Origin: Mycolicibacterium setense
Lineage (GTDB): Bacteria > Actinomycetota > Actinomycetes > Mycobacteriales > Mycobacteriaceae
DNA: 64,000 nucleotides
Direction: 5' to 3'
NCBI RefSeq assembly: GCF_000805385.1
Contig: NZ_JTJW01000009.1
Coordinates: 310,001-374,000, forward strand
This document shows positions 40,573 to 48,412 of this stretch, one piece after another; position 1 is the first letter of the stretch, and every line of letters starts with the position of its first letter. Under the pieces are notes generated by a model that saw only the letters and a list, made by a program, of their open reading frames with translations, did no database searches and had not been told where the DNA came from. The position numbers were made by a program, and so were the translations under genes.

Positions 40573-41511
40573 ATGCCGCGGCCGAGCGAGCCGAGCCCCT
40601 ATGTGGAGTTCGACCGAAGTCAATGGCGTGCACTGCGCATGTCGACACCGCTGAAACTCACCGAGGACGAGTTGTTGCGCCTCCGGGGTATGGGCGAGAA
40701 GCTCGACATTCTCGAAGTCGAAGAGGTCTATCTGCCGCTGGCCCGGTTGATCCACCTTCAGGTGGCGGCCCGGCAGCGGTTGTTCGCCGCGACGGCGGAG
40801 TTCCTCGGTGAGCCGCAGCAGAATCCGGACCGGCCGGTGCCGTTCGTCATCGGCGTCGCGGGCAGCGTGGCGGTCGGGAAATCGACCACCGCGCGCGTGC
40901 TGCAGGCCCTGCTGGCCCGCTGGGGTCACCATCCTCGGGTCGACCTGGTGACCACGGACGGGTTTCTCTACCCGAACAAGGAACTCAACCGCCGGAACCT
41001 CATGCACCGCAAAGGTTTCCCGGAGAGTTACGACCGGCGCGGTTTGATGCGGTTCGTCACCGCGGTGAAATCCGGGGCGGACGAGGTCTGTGCACCGGTG
41101 TACTCACACCTGCTCTACGACATCGTGCCGGGTGAGCAGCAGGTGGTGCGGCATCCCGACATCCTGATCCTGGAAGGGCTCAACGTCCTGCAGACGGGCC
41201 CGGCGCTGATGGTCTCGGACCTGTTCGACTTCTCGGTGTACGTCGACGCGCGTATCGAGGACATCGAGCAGTGGTACATCTCGCGGTTCCTGACGATGCG
41301 CTCGACGGCGTTCGCCGATCCGGCCTCCCACTTCCACCACTACTCGACGCTGACCGATGAGCAGGCCGTGTTCGCCGCCCGCGACATCTGGCATTCGATC
41401 AACCGGCCCAATCTGATCGAGAACATCCTGCCGACCCGGCCGCGGGCCACCCTGGTGCTGCGCAAGGATTCCGACCATTCGATCAACCGGCTGCGGCTCC
41501 GCAAGCTGTAG
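40573..41511 (+). CDS. coaA: Pantothenate kinase (type I)
   Basis: CoaA phosphorylates pantothenate, the committed step of coenzyme A synthesis. The 312-residue protein has the P-loop GVAGSVAVGKST (residues 94-105), TTDGFLYPNKELNRRNLMHRKGFPESYD (substrate loop), HLLYDIVPGEQQVV, DILILEGLNVLQ and the C-terminal ILPTRPRATLVLRKDSDHSI. It matches M. tuberculosis Rv1092c in length and motifs. It ends 12 bases before a long hairpin that separates it from the convergent small membrane-protein gene. Confidence 0.97.
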   Translation: MPRPSEPSPYVEFDRSQWRALRMSTPLKLTEDELLRLRGMGEKLDILEVEEVYLPLARLIHLQVAARQRLFAATAEFLGEPQQNPDRPVPFVIGVAGSVAVGKSTTARVLQALLARWGHHPRVDLVTTDGFLYPNKELNRRNLMHRKGFPESYDRRGLMRFVTAVKSGADEVCAPVYSHLLYDIVPGEQQVVRHPDILILEGLNVLQTGPALMVSDLFDFSVYVDARIEDIEQWYISRFLTMRSTAFADPASHFHHYSTLTDEQAVFAARDIWHSINRPNLIENILPTRPRATLVLRKDSDHSINRLRLRKL

Positions 41512-41522
41512 CCCGATCGTGC

Positions 41523-41579
41523 CGAATGGCCGGTTATCGCACGGATTTCGGCAACCCGCGGGCAATAACCGGCCACTCG
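41523..41579. terminator. Long imperfect hairpin between convergent genes
   Basis: CGAATGGCCGGTTATCGC and GCAATAACCGGCCACTCG can form an 18-base stem with two G:U or mismatched positions around a 21-base loop. It follows coaA by 12 bases and precedes the stop of the convergent membrane-protein gene by 12, the place of a bidirectional terminator. No clear T-tract. Confidence 0.6.
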
Positions 41580-41590
41580 AACGGTGTCGA

Positions 41591-42004
41591 TCAGGCAGGG
41601 ATCCGCTTGACGCCGACGTATTGCAGTTCGGCCATCGCCAGCGTGTAGATGCCGGTGCCGATGACGAACACCACGCCCGCGGTGGTCAGCGCCATGGTGA
41701 AGACGGCGACGAGCGCGATCACGGTGCAGGCGGCGTTGGCGATCACGGTGCCGATACCTGCGGGCCGCACCCGCTCGATCCCGGCCAGGGCGAACACCGC
41801 GATACCGTAGACGACCGAGAAGATGCCGACGCCGTATTCGACGGATGTCGGCAGGCCGGTGAGATCGGCGAACCAACCGGCCGCGGCCAGCAGCGCGATC
41901 CCGCTGATTCCGACTAGGACTGCGTCGAGTCGCATCGCCAGGCGCAGCAGTGAATCGGTTGCCTTCCTGGTGCCTGCGGATCCGCTGGCGGTGATGGCGG
42001 TCAT
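41591..42004 (-). CDS. Four-helix membrane protein, paralogue of the next gene
   Basis: The 137-residue product starts MTAITASGSAGTRKATDSLL and has four membrane segments (DAVLVGISGIALLAAAGWFA, VGIFSVVYGIAVFALAG, GTVIANAACTVIALVAVF, GVVFVIGTGIYTLAMAE), ending LQYVGVKRIPA. The neighbour at 42126-42554 shares the same beginning (MTAI), the SLLR(F/L)A(M/L)R segment and the LQYxGV(K/R)R ending, so the two arose by duplication. Family unknown. Confidence 0.7.
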   Translation of the reverse strand: MTAITASGSAGTRKATDSLLRLAMRLDAVLVGISGIALLAAAGWFADLTGLPTSVEYGVGIFSVVYGIAVFALAGIERVRPAGIGTVIANAACTVIALVAVFTMALTTAGVVFVIGTGIYTLAMAELQYVGVKRIPA

Positions 42005-42125
42005 GATTCTCCTTCTCTCTGATGGGATTTCTTGTCGTGAATTGACTTCTCAGCGGTGGAGCACGGTGCGGGGATACCCGCCGTAACCTCTTCCGTCGGG
42101 CACCCCGCACCGGCTCGGAAAGGAG

Positions 42126-42554
42126 TCACGCCAGACGGCGCACTCCGCGGTATTGCAGCCAGGCCAACACGAGGTTGACCCCGGCGAATCCGAGCACCAA
42201 CTCCTCGCCGGTCCCGGTCAGCGGCAACCACTCGGTCACGATCGCGACGACGGTGGTGATCGTGAAGGCCACGTTGCCGGCGAGGGCGGCGACGCCCACG
42301 CGGCGGACCTGTGGAACAGCGGCCAGCACGTAGAGCAGAGCGCCGTAGCCGACCAGGAACGCACCGGCCAGCCACCCGGCGGTGGCGGACAGGCCCGCGA
42401 TGCGGGCCAGTTGATCGGCAGCCATGGCCACCAGCAGGCCGACTCCGGCACACACGGTGGCATCGGCGCGCAGGGCGAACCGCAGAAGGGAATCTTCGGC
42501 AGCCGCTCCGGCCGTGGTGGTTTCGGATCGGGGTCGGTTCAGGATCGCGGTCAT
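42126..42554 (-). CDS. Four-helix membrane protein, paralogue of the preceding gene
   Basis: The 142-residue product starts MTAILNRPRSETTTAGAAAE. It has four hydrophobic segments (ATVCAGVGLLVAMAADQLAR, AGWLAGAFLVGYGALLYVL, AALAGNVAFTITTVVAIV, ELVLGFAGVNLVLAWLQY) and ends YRGVRRLA. Start choice rests on the shared N terminus with its paralogue. Three 10-base repeats lie upstream in the presumed promoter (42631-42660). Function unknown; the pair is transcribed away from the large membrane regulator-like gene. Confidence 0.7.
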   Translation of the reverse strand: MTAILNRPRSETTTAGAAAEDSLLRFALRADATVCAGVGLLVAMAADQLARIAGLSATAGWLAGAFLVGYGALLYVLAAVPQVRRVGVAALAGNVAFTITTVVAIVTEWLPLTGTGEELVLGFAGVNLVLAWLQYRGVRRLA

Positions 42555-42630
42555 ATCGGGCTCTCTCGGCGATGAGGCGGTCGATCGGTGGAACACCTCT
42601 GACCCTGCCGACGAGGCGCTGCCAGATCGA

Positions 42631-42660
42631 CGCCAAACACTGCCAAGCACTGCCAAGCCC
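42631..42660. repeat. Three tandem 10-bp repeats (possible regulator-binding iterons)
   Basis: CGCCAAACAC, TGCCAAGCAC and TGCCAAGCCC follow one another directly. The 10-base spacing puts each copy on the same face of the helix. The array lies about 80-105 bases upstream of the membrane-protein start at 42554 and just beyond the stop of the membrane/HTH-like gene at 42692. Confidence 0.6.
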
Positions 42661-42691
42661 AGGTCAGCGCTGTTTCTGAAGTCGACGTTCC

Positions 42692-44065
42692 CTATCGCCC
42701 GCTGGAGCCGACCGCCGGCGCCAGATCACTGCGCAGGTCCGCGGCGATCACCCGCGCGGCTGCGTTCTGCCAGTTGTGCAGCGAGCGCTGCGGAACCTCG
42801 GTGACAAACCACTGCCAAGCCTGCCGGGCGACCGGGTCGAGACCTGCGGCCGTGGCGTTCTGCGCGTAGGCGCGGACCCCGACGACGTAGGGAAAGTACA
42901 GCGAGTTGTAGTGACGCCATTGCTCGGTGGTGCCGAAGTCGCCGCCGTCGCGGGGTTTGAGCGCGGCGATGCGGTCGGCCAGCAGCGCCTTGAGTTCATT
43001 GGCGCGTTCCAGCGGCTGATCCGGTGCTCCGCGCTGCGTGAGCCGGGCATCGATGGCGGGCAGCGCGGTCAGCGGGCTGGCCACCAGTTTGGACAGATCG
43101 CCGTAGTGGCCGAGGGCGCGTCGCGTGAGCCGGGCGAACGCTTCGTCGTCGATGCCGCCCAGCGGATGGTCCGATCGCAGCGGCAGCGCCGCCTCGGTCC
43201 GGCGCAGTGCCTCACGGTCGGCGCGAAGATCCGGGGACCGGGAGAAGGCCAGCCGGTCGAAGAGCCCGGCCAGCGGATCGGCCAGGACTTCCACGGCTAC
43301 GGCGACCGCCAGGCTGGTGAACAACAGGATCGTCATCACGGTGTGGCCGGCCCCGGCATCCAGGACCGTCATCCCGATCAGGGCCTGCGCGGCGAACGGC
43401 ACCGCGATCACCAACGTGCCGATGATCGAGCGGCGCATGTCCACCCGCAATGCCTGGCCTTCGTCGAACGCGTCCCAGATCGCGACCGCCACACCCAGCA
43501 GCGCCACGTCGAATCCGGTAGAAGCCAGGGCCAGCCAGCTCGGCATCAACCCGAGCGGGATCACCAGGATCACGTTGCCAAGGGCGAAGAACAGCGTCGC
43601 GACGATGATGAAACCCACCACCGATCGGGGTTTGGCACCGCCGAGCACGGCTTTGACCATGGCGCCCAGCGAGGACAGCGAGATCACCGCGAACATCACC
43701 CAGTGACCGGTCCGCAGCGGCCCGTCGACGCTGCCCGCGAGCCCCGCCCCGGCCAGCGCCAGCATCGCCACGGCGAAGATCGCGGCGATCTCACCCACAC
43801 GGGACCGGAAGGTGTCAGCCGGGCGGGCGAGTTCGACCATGACCGCGAACCAGGCGATGCCCGGTAGCGCCACCAGATAGATCTCGACACGGCTCAGCGC
43901 ATCCGAGCCCGTGGCCAGCCGGACGGCATCGAGCGCGACGACTACGGCGAAGCTGGTGAGCCCGACCGCCGCGAGGACCAGGACGGGCTTACGCGGGTCG
44001 CGGGCAAGCAGGTAGAGGCCCAGCCACCAACTGAGCGTGAACACCACTGCCGACAGCGCAGCCAT
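42692..44065 (-). CDS. Large membrane protein with helix-turn-helix-like C-terminal domain
   Basis: The 457-residue product has about seven membrane segments in the first 280 residues (for example ALSAVVFTLSWWLGLYLLAR, VLVLAAVGLTSFAVVVALDA, ITFALVG-type helices at VMFAVISLSSLGAMV, ATLFFALGNVILVIPLGLMP). A soluble tail of about 175 residues follows. The tail contains RRALGHYGDLSKLVASPLTA, NELKALLADRIAALKPRDGG, WRHYNSLYFPYVVGVRAY and a final WFVTEVPQRSLHNWQNAAAR. That last segment has the spacing of a helix-turn-helix and resembles tails I have seen on predicted transcriptional activators. The architecture suggests a membrane sensor that regulates transcription directly. No kinase motifs are present. 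Support is moderate, since the family is not named. Confidence 0.55.
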   Translation of the reverse strand: MAALSAVVFTLSWWLGLYLLARDPRKPVLVLAAVGLTSFAVVVALDAVRLATGSDALSRVEIYLVALPGIAWFAVMVELARPADTFRSRVGEIAAIFAVAMLALAGAGLAGSVDGPLRTGHWVMFAVISLSSLGAMVKAVLGGAKPRSVVGFIIVATLFFALGNVILVIPLGLMPSWLALASTGFDVALLGVAVAIWDAFDEGQALRVDMRRSIIGTLVIAVPFAAQALIGMTVLDAGAGHTVMTILLFTSLAVAVAVEVLADPLAGLFDRLAFSRSPDLRADREALRRTEAALPLRSDHPLGGIDDEAFARLTRRALGHYGDLSKLVASPLTALPAIDARLTQRGAPDQPLERANELKALLADRIAALKPRDGGDFGTTEQWRHYNSLYFPYVVGVRAYAQNATAAGLDPVARQAWQWFVTEVPQRSLHNWQNAAARVIAADLRSDLAPAVGSSGR

Positions 44066-44080
44066 GGCACAAGTTTGGCA

Positions 44081-44875
44081 CTACTTGCCGAATCTGCGGT
44101 GCCTGGCCGTGTAATCGCGCAGTGCCCGGAGGAAGTCGACGCGGCGGAAGGCGGGCCAGTACGCCTCGGTGAACCACATCTCCGAATATGCGCTCTGCCA
44201 CAACAGGAATCCGCTGAGCCGTTGCTCACCTGAGGTGCGGATGACCAGATCGGGATCGGGTTGGCCTGACGTGTAGAGGTTCTCCGAGATCCCGTCCACC
44301 GTGACCGCGTCGACCAGTTGTTCGGCGGTGGCACCGTTGGCCATTTCCTTCGACAACAGCGAGCGCACGGCGTCGACGATCTCCTGACGTCCGCCGTAGG
44401 CCACGGCCACGTTCACATGAAAAGTCGCAGCGCTTGCCGGCGTCGTGCTCTCGACGGCCTCCCGCAGCCTCCTGGCCGGCTCTTTCCCCAACAACTCCAG
44501 GTCACCGACGGTGCGCACGCTCCAGGTGTTCGACGGGGCGCAGATCTCCTCGACCACGTCGGTGATGATCTCGAGCAGGGCGGACAGCTCCTCGGGATCG
44601 CGTTGCAGGTTCTCCGTGGAGAGCAGGTACACCGTCGTCATCTCGATACCCGCGGCCTGACACCAGCGCAGCATCTCGGCGATCTTGGCCGCACCCATCC
44701 GGTAGCCGATGCTCACATCGTCGTAACCCGCGTCACGCGCCCAGCGGCGGTTGCCGTCGCACAACACCGCGATGTGGCGGGGCAGTTCAGCTCTGGACCG
44801 CGCCAGTTCCTGACGCAACCGCATCTCGTAGAGCCGATAGGCCGGTTCCTTGAGCCGCGGGGGAATGATGTCCAC
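44081..44875 (-). CDS. Short-chain cis-prenyl transferase (Z-farnesyl diphosphate synthase type, Rv1086-like)
   Basis: This cis-prenyltransferase (264 residues) condenses isopentenyl diphosphate onto geranyl diphosphate, as does Rv1086, which makes Z,E-FPP for decaprenyl phosphate synthesis. IAVLCDGNRRWARDAG is the diphosphate-binding motif with the conserved Asp and Asn. TVYLLSTENLQRDPEEL, VAYGGRQEIVDAVRSL and LVIRTSGEQRLSGFLLWQSAYSEMWF follow, the last being the family signature. The chain-length pocket cannot be judged from sequence alone, but the neighbourhood (Rv1085c-like gene divergent) supports the Rv1086 assignment over the long-chain UppS. Start GTG 44875. Confidence 0.9.
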   Translation of the reverse strand: MDIIPPRLKEPAYRLYEMRLRQELARSRAELPRHIAVLCDGNRRWARDAGYDDVSIGYRMGAAKIAEMLRWCQAAGIEMTTVYLLSTENLQRDPEELSALLEIITDVVEEICAPSNTWSVRTVGDLELLGKEPARRLREAVESTTPASAATFHVNVAVAYGGRQEIVDAVRSLLSKEMANGATAEQLVDAVTVDGISENLYTSGQPDPDLVIRTSGEQRLSGFLLWQSAYSEMWFTEAYWPAFRRVDFLRALRDYTARHRRFGK

Positions 44876-44931
44876 GAGATCCCAGACTACTGTGAACGTC
44901 GGGGTACACCACGGTTCTCAATGGAGGTGAC

Positions 44932-45675
44932 ATGACTGCGCCGACGGGTAGCACCAAGCCGTACCGCTCAGCGGCCGCACACACCCGGCCCGCAGAGGAT
45001 CTGCCCGAGGCGGTCGCCGAGGGCGTCGCCCAATTCCTGGGCAGGCCACGGGCACGCGGATGGATCCACGTGTACTCGGCGATCGTCGCGTTCATCGCCG
45101 GCGCGGCCCTGGTGTCGGTGTCCTGGTCGCTGGAATCCACGCGGGCGGGCCTGGCCACGCTGCTCTACACCTTCACGATCGTGGCGATGTTCGCCGTCAG
45201 CGGCACGTACCACCGGGTGACGTGGAAATCGCCCGGCGCCCGCAAATGGATGAAGCGCCTGGATCATTCGATGATCTTCATCTTCATCGCCGGCAGTTAC
45301 ACCCCGTTCGCGCTGTTGGCCCTGCCCGAATCCAAAGGCATGGTGCTGTTCTGGATCGTCTGGGGCGGGGCGATCGCCGGTGTGCTGCTCAAGATGTTCT
45401 GGCCGTCGGCACCACGCTGGCTCGGGGTGCCGCTCTACATCCTGTTGGGCTGGGTCGCGGCCTGGTTCATCGGGCCGATCATGCACGGCGCCGGGGTGGC
45501 CGCTGTGGTGCTGTTGATCGTCGGTGGTGCGCTCTACAGCATCGGCGGCGTGCTGTACGCCCTCAAGTGGCCCAACCCGTGGCCGACCACTTTCGGCCAT
45601 CACGAGTTCTTCCATGCCTGCACGGCGGTCGCGGCGATCTGCCATTACATCGCGATGTGGTTCGCCGTCTTCTGA
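44932..45675 (+). CDS. Hemolysin III / PAQR-family membrane protein (Rv1085c-like)
   Basis: The 247-residue protein has seven membrane helices with the PAQR/HlyIII zinc-site motifs: FAVSGTYHRVTW (Ser and His), HSMIFIFIAGSYTPF (second helix pair, Asp replaced by the usual His-Ser start) and HHEFFHACTAVAAICHY (two late His). ATGGAGGTGAC precedes the ATG at 44932. It is divergent from the cis-prenyltransferase with a 56-base gap. The biological role of bacterial HlyIII homologues is unsettled; pore formation and membrane-lipid hydrolase activity have both been proposed. Confidence 0.88.
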   Translation: MTAPTGSTKPYRSAAAHTRPAEDLPEAVAEGVAQFLGRPRARGWIHVYSAIVAFIAGAALVSVSWSLESTRAGLATLLYTFTIVAMFAVSGTYHRVTWKSPGARKWMKRLDHSMIFIFIAGSYTPFALLALPESKGMVLFWIVWGGAIAGVLLKMFWPSAPRWLGVPLYILLGWVAAWFIGPIMHGAGVAAVVLLIVGGALYSIGGVLYALKWPNPWPTTFGHHEFFHACTAVAAICHYIAMWFAVF

Positions 45676-45690
45676 GTCTCGTTCGCAGAA

Positions 45691-45723
45691 GGCCCCGCAC
45701 CGTCTCCGAAGCGATGCGGGGCC
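45691..45723. terminator. Hairpin between convergent genes
   Basis: GGCCCCGCA and TGCGGGGCC are perfect complements (9 bp) around a 15-base loop. It lies between the hemolysin III stop (45675) and the stop of the convergent steroid isomerase gene (45737), so it can terminate both transcripts. No T-tract. Confidence 0.6.
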
Positions 45724-45736
45724 CGAAGGACAACGA

Positions 45737-46111
45737 CTAGAGCGTGACGGCGTCGGCCTGCGACCAGTAGGCCTTCATCGCGGTGATCTTGCCCTCGCCG
45801 TTGAACACCATCACATCGATGGGCTCGATCCGCATGCTGCTGGTGCCGAAGTCCAGCGTGAGCCGGAAGTGGAAAGCGGCCTCGTGGCCGGCCACCCGCA
45901 GCGTCACCAACTCCGCCTTGCCCTTGACGTTCTCGACGTTGGCGTAGAAGCCACGGATGGCGGCGCGCCCGATGTGGACCTCACCGCCGCCCACCGGATC
46001 CTCGACGGTCGCGTCGTCCGCGTACAGATCGGCGATTTCGTCAGCAGTTCCGCTGGAGACCAATTCGAGGTAACGGTTGACGGTCTGGGTGATTTGCTCG
46101 GCATTGGGCAT
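45737..46111 (-). CDS. Steroid delta-isomerase (ketosteroid isomerase, SnoaL-like fold)
   Basis: KSI moves the double bond of delta-5 3-ketosteroids to delta-4 by intramolecular proton transfer. The 124-residue product, taken from the ATG at 46111, matches the Comamonas enzyme in length. It has the same three active-site residues at identical positions: Tyr14 (VNRYLEL), Asp38 (ADDATVEDPVG) and Asp99 (IEPIDVMVFNGEGK). Many SnoaL-fold proteins in mycobacteria lack this set, so the match is meaningful. Upstream open frame adds nine residues without fold support. It is co-oriented with yyaL, 26 bases after its stop. No KstR-type site is seen upstream. Confidence 0.9.
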   Translation of the reverse strand: MPNAEQITQTVNRYLELVSSGTADEIADLYADDATVEDPVGGGEVHIGRAAIRGFYANVENVKGKAELVTLRVAGHEAAFHFRLTLDFGTSSMRIEPIDVMVFNGEGKITAMKAYWSQADAVTL

Positions 46112-46137
46112 GGCCGCGAGGCTACACGGACGGCACA

Positions 46138-48120
46138 TCAGCCGTCCCGAGGTTCACCACCCAGCGAGACGGTGAGATCCCCGACCGTGGTGACGGGCAG
46201 GTCACATACCGTGCCACGACAGACATAGGCGGCGTCCGAACCGTCGACCCGGTCCCGTCCCCGGAGCAGCTCCGAGGAGTTGACGGCACCCCCGATCACC
46301 AGCGCCCCGCCGGGGGCCAGCCGGCGCGCGGCGGTCAACAGCTCAGACGACGGATCCCCGGCGACGGCGACCTGGATCGGCCCGCGCACCTGCGCCTCGG
46401 CGACCGTGAGCCAGTGCCCGCCGGATCGGGCGGCACGGGCCAGGATCGGCGTGGCCGAGGACAGAGTCTCCTGTGCCGCATCGACATAGCGTTGCGAACC
46501 GGTCAGATATCCCGCGGCCTGCAGGGCCTCGGTGATCAGCGAGGCGCCCGATGGTGTCGCGCCGTCGATCGGATCGGCAGGACGCACCATCAGTTTCTCG
46601 GCGTCGTCGGCGGTGTCGAACCAGCGGCCGGGCTGATCGGGATCGGCGAAGTGCTCGAGGGCGATGTCGAGCAGCCCGACCGCCTCGGACAACCCGAAGC
46701 CGGTCAGCTGGTACAGCGTCAGCAGCGCGGTGGCAAGCGCTGCATGGTCTTCCAGGATGGCCGCGCTCTCCCCCACGCGGCCGCCGAGACCGGAACGACG
46801 CAACCGACCGTCCACGACGTGCAGGCCCAGCAGCCGGCGAGCGCATTCCATTGCGGCAGAAAGCAGTTCGGGCTGATCCAGTGCCACGGACGCTTCGGCC
46901 AGCGCGGTGATGGCCAGCCCGTTCCAGGCGGTCACCACCTTGTCGTCGCGGGCCGGCTGGGGCCGCAGCGCGCGGGCGGCCAGCAGCGCCGCGCGTACCG
47001 ACTCGAAGCGGGCCTCGTCCTCGGGATCGCGGCGCAGTTGCAGCACCGAAGCGCCGTGCTCGAACGTCCCGCTCTCGGTCACACCGAAAAGCGAAGCCGC
47101 CCAAGCTCCGTCGTCACCGAGTACCGAGCGCAGTTCCGCCGGCGTCCACACATACGTCAGCCCCTCGTGCCCGTCCGCGTCGGCGTCCAGCGAGGAGGTG
47201 AACATGCCACCGGCACCCAAATCCGACACGATGAACGCCGCGGTCTGTCGCGTCACCCTGCGCGCCAACGGATCTCCCGTTCGACGCGCCAGGTGCGCAT
47301 ATACCCTCAACAGCAGCGCGTTGTCGTACAGCATCTTTTCGAAGTGCGGCACCACCCAGTGCGGATCGACACTGTAGCGGGCGAATCCGCCGCCCAGTTG
47401 GTCGTAGATGCCGCCGCGGGCCATCGCCGAACAGGTACGTTGCACGGCAGTCAGGGCCGGAACGGATCCGGTGCGTTCGTGGTGGCGCAGCAGCCCTTCC
47501 AGCAATGCCGAGGGCGGGAACTTCGGCGCGCCGCCGAAACCTCCGTAGGTCTCGTCCTCATCTTGCAGCACCGCGGCCACCGCGTGGTCGCACAACTCGG
47601 TCCCCACCGGCTCCCCGCCGCCGGGCAGCCCGGCGGACATCGACCGCAGTTCGGTGGCGATCTGATCCGAGGCCCGCTCGACCTCGTCGCGGCGGTCCCG
47701 CCAGGTTTCGGAGACCGCGTCCAACAGTTGCAGAAACCCCAGCTTCGGGTAGTACGTGCCGCAGAAGAACGGCCGGCCGCTGGGAGTCAGGAAGCAAGTC
47801 ATGGGCCAGCCGCCCTGCCCGGTCAACGCGACGGTGGCGTTCATGTACACCGCGTCCAGATCGGGACGCTCCTCACGGTCGACCTTGATGCAGACGAATC
47901 CGTCGTTGAGCACCGCGGCCACCTCGGCGTCGTCGAACGACTCGTGGGCCATCACATGGCACCAGTGACACGCTGCGTAGCCGATGGACAGCAGGATGGG
48001 GACATCCCGCGAGGCGGCTTCGGCCAGCGCCTCGGGCGTCCACTCTCGCCAGTGCACCGGGTTGTCGGCGTGCTGGCGTAGATACGGGCTGGTGGACCCG
48101 CCGAGCGTGTTACCCGCCAC
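46138..48120 (-). CDS. Thioredoxin-domain/YyaL-type protein (DUF255, Rv1084-like)
   Basis: The 660-residue protein has an N-terminal thioredoxin-like domain. It begins with SPYLRQHADNPVHWREW, carries the active Cys pair CHWC (C51/C54) in IGYAACHWCHVMAHESF, and continues with VDREERPDLDAVYM and TGQGGWPMTCFLTPSGRPFF. It then has an alpha/alpha barrel with GGIYDQLGGGFARYSVDPHWVVPHFEKMLYDNA. This is the YyaL/spermatogenesis-associated protein 20 family, cytosolic, of unknown reaction. It starts with GTG and overlaps the preceding small membrane-protein gene by 11 bases. Confidence 0.92.
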   Translation of the reverse strand: MAGNTLGGSTSPYLRQHADNPVHWREWTPEALAEAASRDVPILLSIGYAACHWCHVMAHESFDDAEVAAVLNDGFVCIKVDREERPDLDAVYMNATVALTGQGGWPMTCFLTPSGRPFFCGTYYPKLGFLQLLDAVSETWRDRRDEVERASDQIATELRSMSAGLPGGGEPVGTELCDHAVAAVLQDEDETYGGFGGAPKFPPSALLEGLLRHHERTGSVPALTAVQRTCSAMARGGIYDQLGGGFARYSVDPHWVVPHFEKMLYDNALLLRVYAHLARRTGDPLARRVTRQTAAFIVSDLGAGGMFTSSLDADADGHEGLTYVWTPAELRSVLGDDGAWAASLFGVTESGTFEHGASVLQLRRDPEDEARFESVRAALLAARALRPQPARDDKVVTAWNGLAITALAEASVALDQPELLSAAMECARRLLGLHVVDGRLRRSGLGGRVGESAAILEDHAALATALLTLYQLTGFGLSEAVGLLDIALEHFADPDQPGRWFDTADDAEKLMVRPADPIDGATPSGASLITEALQAAGYLTGSQRYVDAAQETLSSATPILARAARSGGHWLTVAEAQVRGPIQVAVAGDPSSELLTAARRLAPGGALVIGGAVNSSELLRGRDRVDGSDAAYVCRGTVCDLPVTTVGDLTVSLGGEPRDG

Positions 48121-48412
48121 CCGGCTCCCGTGGCTGACCCTTGTGGTCGTCGGGACTGCTGTTCAGCGCGCCGCCGTCGGGGTCCTCGACCGTGCCGTCG
48201 TCGGCCGCCTGATCGGGCTCGGGGTGTTCGGGGTCGAACGACTCGGGCAGCTTGCGCAGGTGCCGGTTCATCGACCAGACCAAGGCGAAGGTTCCGATCA
48301 ACAGGGCCACGGTGATCAGCAGGCCGAGCGGAGTCGCCTTACCGAACTCGGGTCCGGTGTTGCGCGGCTCGTCGGCGAGCAGTGTGACCACTGCGGTCAA
48401 TGTGTCGATCAT
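48110..48412 (-). CDS. Single-pass membrane protein (Rv1083-like)
   Basis: The 100-residue product begins MIDTLTAVVTLLADEPRNTG, has one membrane segment (about residues 28-46: PLGLLITVALLIGTFALVW), then a positively charged stop (NRHLRKLPESFDPEHPEPDQ) and an acidic/Gly-rich cytoplasmic tail. Its start overlaps the mca stop as ATGA, and its end overlaps the yyaL start. This three-gene translational coupling (mca, this gene, yyaL) is conserved in mycobacteria. Role unknown. Confidence 0.85.
   Translation of the reverse strand: MIDTLTAVVTLLADEPRNTGPEFGKATPLGLLITVALLIGTFALVWSMNRHLRKLPESFDPEHPEPDQAADDGTVEDPDGGALNSSPDDHKGQPREPGGG

Noticed and set aside
46414..48081. A 555-codon frame on the + strand, antisense to the YyaL-type gene
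   Set aside because: The minus-strand protein has clear CHWC and family motifs. The antisense product is Arg/Gln/His-rich without domains.
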